Shown here: positions 5,259-7,189 of the stretch, one piece after another
Numbering within the stretch: position 1 is the first letter of the stretch
How the letters are laid out: every line of letters starts with the position of its first letter
DNA from: Sporichthyaceae bacterium
GTDB lineage: Bacteria > Actinomycetota > Actinomycetes > JACCYY01
DNA length: 7,189 nucleotides
Direction: 5' to 3'
Assembly: GCA_013696235.1 (NCBI GenBank)
Contig: JACCYY010000319.1
Span: 1 to 7,189 of the forward strand
The notes under the pieces: generated by a model
Databases searched by the model: none
What the model was told of the DNA's origin: nothing
The model's input: the letters and a program-made list of their open reading frames with translations, nothing else
Program-made: the position numbers and the translations under genes

Positions 5259-5576
5259 ATGTGGGACGAAGTATGGCGTGAGCGGGCTCAGTGCCGCTTC
5301 TCGAGCCCGGACGCGATGTTCGTCCAGGGCGCCGCGCAGCACGAGGCCAAGCGGGTGTGCTACGGGTGTCCGGTGCGCACGGAGTGCCTCGCGGCAGCGC
5401 TGGACGACCAGATCGCGTTCGGGGTCTGGGGCGGGAAGACCGAGCGTGAGCGGCGGGCACTGCTCCGCCGGCGCCCGAACGTGACCTCGTGGCGCACGGT
5501 GCTCGAGACCGCGCGCGAGGAGCACGCGCTGGTGTCCGCGCAGACCGGCGTCGAGCTCGCGGTACGCGCTGGGTGA
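5259..5576 (+). CDS. WhiB-family Fe-S transcriptional regulator, WhiB4/WblA-like (copy 2)
   Basis: A 105-residue WhiB protein with cysteines C12, C34, C37 and C43, the GVWGG turn (55-59) and the basic TERERRALLRRR segment. ATG 5259 has GGGGGA at 5248-5252 with good spacing; no other start in this frame aligns with the first copy, which fixes the start of both. Differences from copy 1 are concentrated in residues 7-16 and in the last 15 residues; the cluster-binding core is almost unchanged, with F35 of copy 1 a tyrosine and E53 an alanine here. This copy sits next to the intact modC and is therefore more likely the resident one, with copy 1 acquired or duplicated; that is inference. It converges on modC and the two share a terminator-like hairpin. 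Its targets cannot be told from the sequence; WhiB4/WblA relatives control oxidative-stress genes or development. Confidence 0.94.
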   Translation: MWDEVWRERAQCRFSSPDAMFVQGAAQHEAKRVCYGCPVRTECLAAALDDQIAFGVWGGKTERERRALLRRRPNVTSWRTVLETAREEHALVSAQTGVELAVRAG

Positions 5577-5615
5577 CCCGCGCGCGGCAAGTGCGTTGTG
5601 TGTCGTGCGGGGTCA
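5574..5615. terminator. Bidirectional terminator-like hairpin containing both stop codons (whiB copy 2 / modC)
   Basis: TGACCCGCGCG (5574-5584) pairs with CGTGCGGGGTCA (5604-5615): 11 pairs including one G-U, with a single bulged G at 5609 and a 19-base loop. The left arm begins with the TGA stop of the whiB-like gene and the right arm ends with the complement of the modC TGA stop, so a single structure closes both convergent genes. There is no T-run, as is common for actinobacterial terminators. Confidence 0.55.
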
Positions 5616-6674
5616 GGCCGGATACGCGTGTGTCTCGGTCGCCTTTACGCTCGTCCAGACCTCCGTACCCGGTGTGAGGTCGAGCTCGGCCACCGCCGCC
5701 GCGGTGACGTCGGCGAGCACGGACGGCCGCCCGCTGATCTCCACCCGTACGGTCGTCGCGTGCTGCTCGAGGCCGACGATGCGGCCGGACCAGGTGTTGC
5801 GCGAGGACGAGCCGGTGGGGCGCTCGCGGTGCAGCGTGACCGCTGACGGTGGGAACGCGACGAACACGTCACCCGCGAAGGGCTCGACCAGGTGGATGAA
5901 GCCGCCGTCGGCCAGCGCGACGCGCGTCCCTTCGGCGGTGCCGCGGTAGAGGTTGAGGCCGAGCAGCCGCGCGACGTACTCCGTACGCGGAGCGCGCGCG
6001 ACGTCGCTCGGTGTGCCGACCTGCACCACTCGACCCGCCTCGACCACGACGAGCCGGTGGGCCAAGATCATCGCGTCCAGCGGGTCGTGGGTGACCATGA
6101 CGGTCGTGCCGGTGTAGTCCGCGAGGTGTCGCCGCAGGTCCGAGCGGACCGTCATGCGCGTGCTCGCGTCCAGCGCCGAGAGTGGCTCGTCGAGCAGGAG
6201 CAGGCGCGGTGCAGTGATGAGGGCACGAGCGAGTGCGACGCGTTGCGCCTGCCCGCCGGACAGCCGACCCGGCCGCTTGTCGGCATGGTCACGGAGACCG
6301 ACCCGGTCCAGCCACCGCCGTGCCTCCGAGCGCGCGTGCCGACGGTCGGTCCCGCGTGTCCGCAGCCCGAACGCGACGTTGTCCAGGGCGCTGAGGTGGG
6401 GGAACAGCAGGTAGTCCTGGAACACCACGGCGACGGGCCGGAGCTCGGTCGGCACGTACGTACGGCGCCCCGGGTCGTCCAGCACCCGGCCGTCGAGCTC
6501 GATGGTGCCGGCGGTGAGCAGGACCAGGCCCGCGAGCGCCCGCAGCGCCGTGGTCTTGCCGGCCCCGTTCGGGCCGAGCAGCGCCACCACCTCGCCAGGG
6601 GAGGCGTCGAGCTCGAGCTCGAGGCTGAAGCCCTCCCGGGCCACGCCGAGCTGCGCGCGAAGACCCTTGGTCAC
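5613..6674 (-). CDS. modC: Molybdate ABC transporter ATP-binding protein ModC
   Basis: A 353-residue ATPase that powers molybdate import as a dimer under the ModB permease. Motifs in order: Walker A GPNGAGKTT (34-42), Q-loop Q86 (VVFQDYLLFPHL), signature LSGGQAQRVALARAL (138-152), Walker B LLLLDEP (158-164), D-loop SALD (166-169), and switch histidine H196 (VTHDPLDA). After the ATPase core comes a C-terminal TOBE/Mop domain (about 290-353) ending PGTEVWTSVKATETHAYPA; the VKATE motif is typical of molybdate-binding Mop folds and distinguishes ModC from sulfate or iron ATPases. GTG 6674 is chosen because it overlaps the ModB stop (GTGA) and has GGGGAG six bases ahead; an upstream ATG at 7100 in the same frame would run through modB. 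Length is normal. Fragments of this gene's 3' end occur twice more in the window. Confidence 0.93.
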   Translation of the reverse strand: MTKGLRAQLGVAREGFSLELELDASPGEVVALLGPNGAGKTTALRALAGLVLLTAGTIELDGRVLDDPGRRTYVPTELRPVAVVFQDYLLFPHLSALDNVAFGLRTRGTDRRHARSEARRWLDRVGLRDHADKRPGRLSGGQAQRVALARALITAPRLLLLDEPLSALDASTRMTVRSDLRRHLADYTGTTVMVTHDPLDAMILAHRLVVVEAGRVVQVGTPSDVARAPRTEYVARLLGLNLYRGTAEGTRVALADGGFIHLVEPFAGDVFVAFPPSAVTLHRERPTGSSSRNTWSGRIVGLEQHATTVRVEISGRPSVLADVTAAAVAELDLTPGTEVWTSVKATETHAYPA

Positions 6675-7189
6675 GTGGTGCTCCCCGTGATCCAGCGGTC
6701 GCGCAGGCTGGCAAGCACGGCGACGGACACCACGAGCAGCACAAGGGACAGCGCGATCGCGGCCGGTGGGTCGGTCTCCAGCGCCAGGTAGACCGCGATC
6801 GGCATCGTCCGCGTGACACCCGGGAAGCTGCCCGCGAACGTGATCGTGGCACCGAACTCGCCCAGCGCGCGGGCGAAGCAGAGCACCGCACCAGCGGTGA
6901 CTCCCGGCGCGATCAGCGGTAGCGTCACGCGGCGGAAGGTCATCCAGCGCGAAGCGCCGAGCGTGGCCGCGGCGTCCTCGAACCGCCGGTCGGCACCGCG
7001 GAGCGCGCCCTCCACCGCGATCACGAGGAACGGCATGGCGACGAACGCCTCGGCGATCACGACCGCCGGCGTCGAGAACGGCAGGGTCAGGCCGAACCAC
7101 GCGTCGAGGTACTGCCCGATCAGCCCGCGACGTCCGAGCAGCAGCAGCAACGCGACCCCGCCGACCACCGGAGGGAGGACGAGCGGCAC
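6671..7189 (-). CDS. modB: Molybdate ABC transporter permease ModB, N-terminus outside the window
   Basis: The frame is open to the window edge; 172 residues are visible and about 60-100 N-terminal residues are missing. Several hydrophobic helices are present (VVGGVALLLLLG, AVVIAEAFVAMPFLVIAV, AIALSLVLLVVSVAVLASL). The cytoplasmic EAA loop that docks on the ATPase is clear: EDAAATLGASRWMTFRRVTLP (71-91 counted from the edge), followed by FARALGEFGATITFAG, a stretch typical of ModB/CysT-type permeases. Its stop (complement of 6671-6673) overlaps the GTG start of modC, so the two are translationally coupled and their subunits are made together. modA, the binding protein, would be expected further upstream, beyond 7189. 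The neighbouring ModC with a Mop domain favours molybdate over sulfate. Confidence 0.92.
   Translation of the reverse strand: MPLVLPPVVGGVALLLLLGRRGLIGQYLDAWFGLTLPFSTPAVVIAEAFVAMPFLVIAVEGALRGADRRFEDAAATLGASRWMTFRRVTLPLIAPGVTAGAVLCFARALGEFGATITFAGSFPGVTRTMPIAVYLALETDPPAAIALSLVLLVVSVAVLASLRDRWITGSTT

Noticed and set aside
5892..6791. 299-codon plus-strand open frame
   Set aside because: It is the complement of modC with strong motifs on the other strand; its own translation has no recognisable domain.
1..7189. Insertion sequence, integrase, tRNA, rRNA or CRISPR array to explain the mosaic
   Set aside because: No transposase or integrase motif, no terminal inverted repeats, no tRNA-like cloverleaf and no regularly spaced repeats were seen.

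Overview
The window is high-GC DNA carrying two intact WhiB-type regulators. WhiB proteins are essentially confined to Actinobacteria and their phages, so this is almost certainly an actinobacterial chromosome or large plasmid. No genus can be named from the sequence alone.

Layout, left to right. At 1-369 is the 3' end of a DHA2-type MFS efflux pump (+). At 370-840 there is no intact gene: it holds a degraded RTX-like calcium-binding repeat remnant (-) and the promoter and leader of the first whiB-like gene (841-1158, +). At 1238-1303 is a short relic of the 3' end of modC (-), joined directly to a relic of an MFS 3' end (1304-1471, +). A low-molecular-weight phosphatase/arsenate-reductase-like gene (1468-1872, -) is divergent from a chromate-resistance operon (+): a ChrB N-terminal-domain protein, a separate ChrB C-terminal-domain protein, and the transporter ChrA (1976-4348). 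A second modC 3' relic (4393-4499, -) is joined to a frameshifted, 3'-truncated adenylate-kinase-like pseudogene (4496-5061, -). A second whiB-like gene (5259-5576, +) then faces the intact molybdate ABC transporter genes modC (5613-6674, -) and modB (6671 to the window edge, -).

Working units. The chr operon should confer chromate efflux, with ChrB proteins as chromate-responsive regulator or accessory. modBC is the membrane and ATPase part of molybdate uptake; its binding protein modA would lie outside the window. The two WhiB proteins are Fe-S cluster regulators resembling the WhiB4/WblA group.

The most unusual aspect is the architecture. The arrangement whiB-like gene facing modC occurs at 5259-6674 and, in relic form, at 841-1303. 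A third modC tail lies at 4393. All three tails point the same way, have diverged by roughly 15-20% in nucleotides, and each relic sits exactly at a join between unrelated genes. The phosphatase and chromate genes are therefore bracketed by direct repeats of the modC 3' end, while the larger block from whiB copy 1 to whiB copy 2 is bracketed by a diverged whiB-modC repeat. This looks like a site of repeated cassette gain or recombination at the modC 3' end. No integrase, transposase, tRNA, rRNA or CRISPR is visible. I do not see a clearly new biochemical system; the mosaic is the main thing worth following up.
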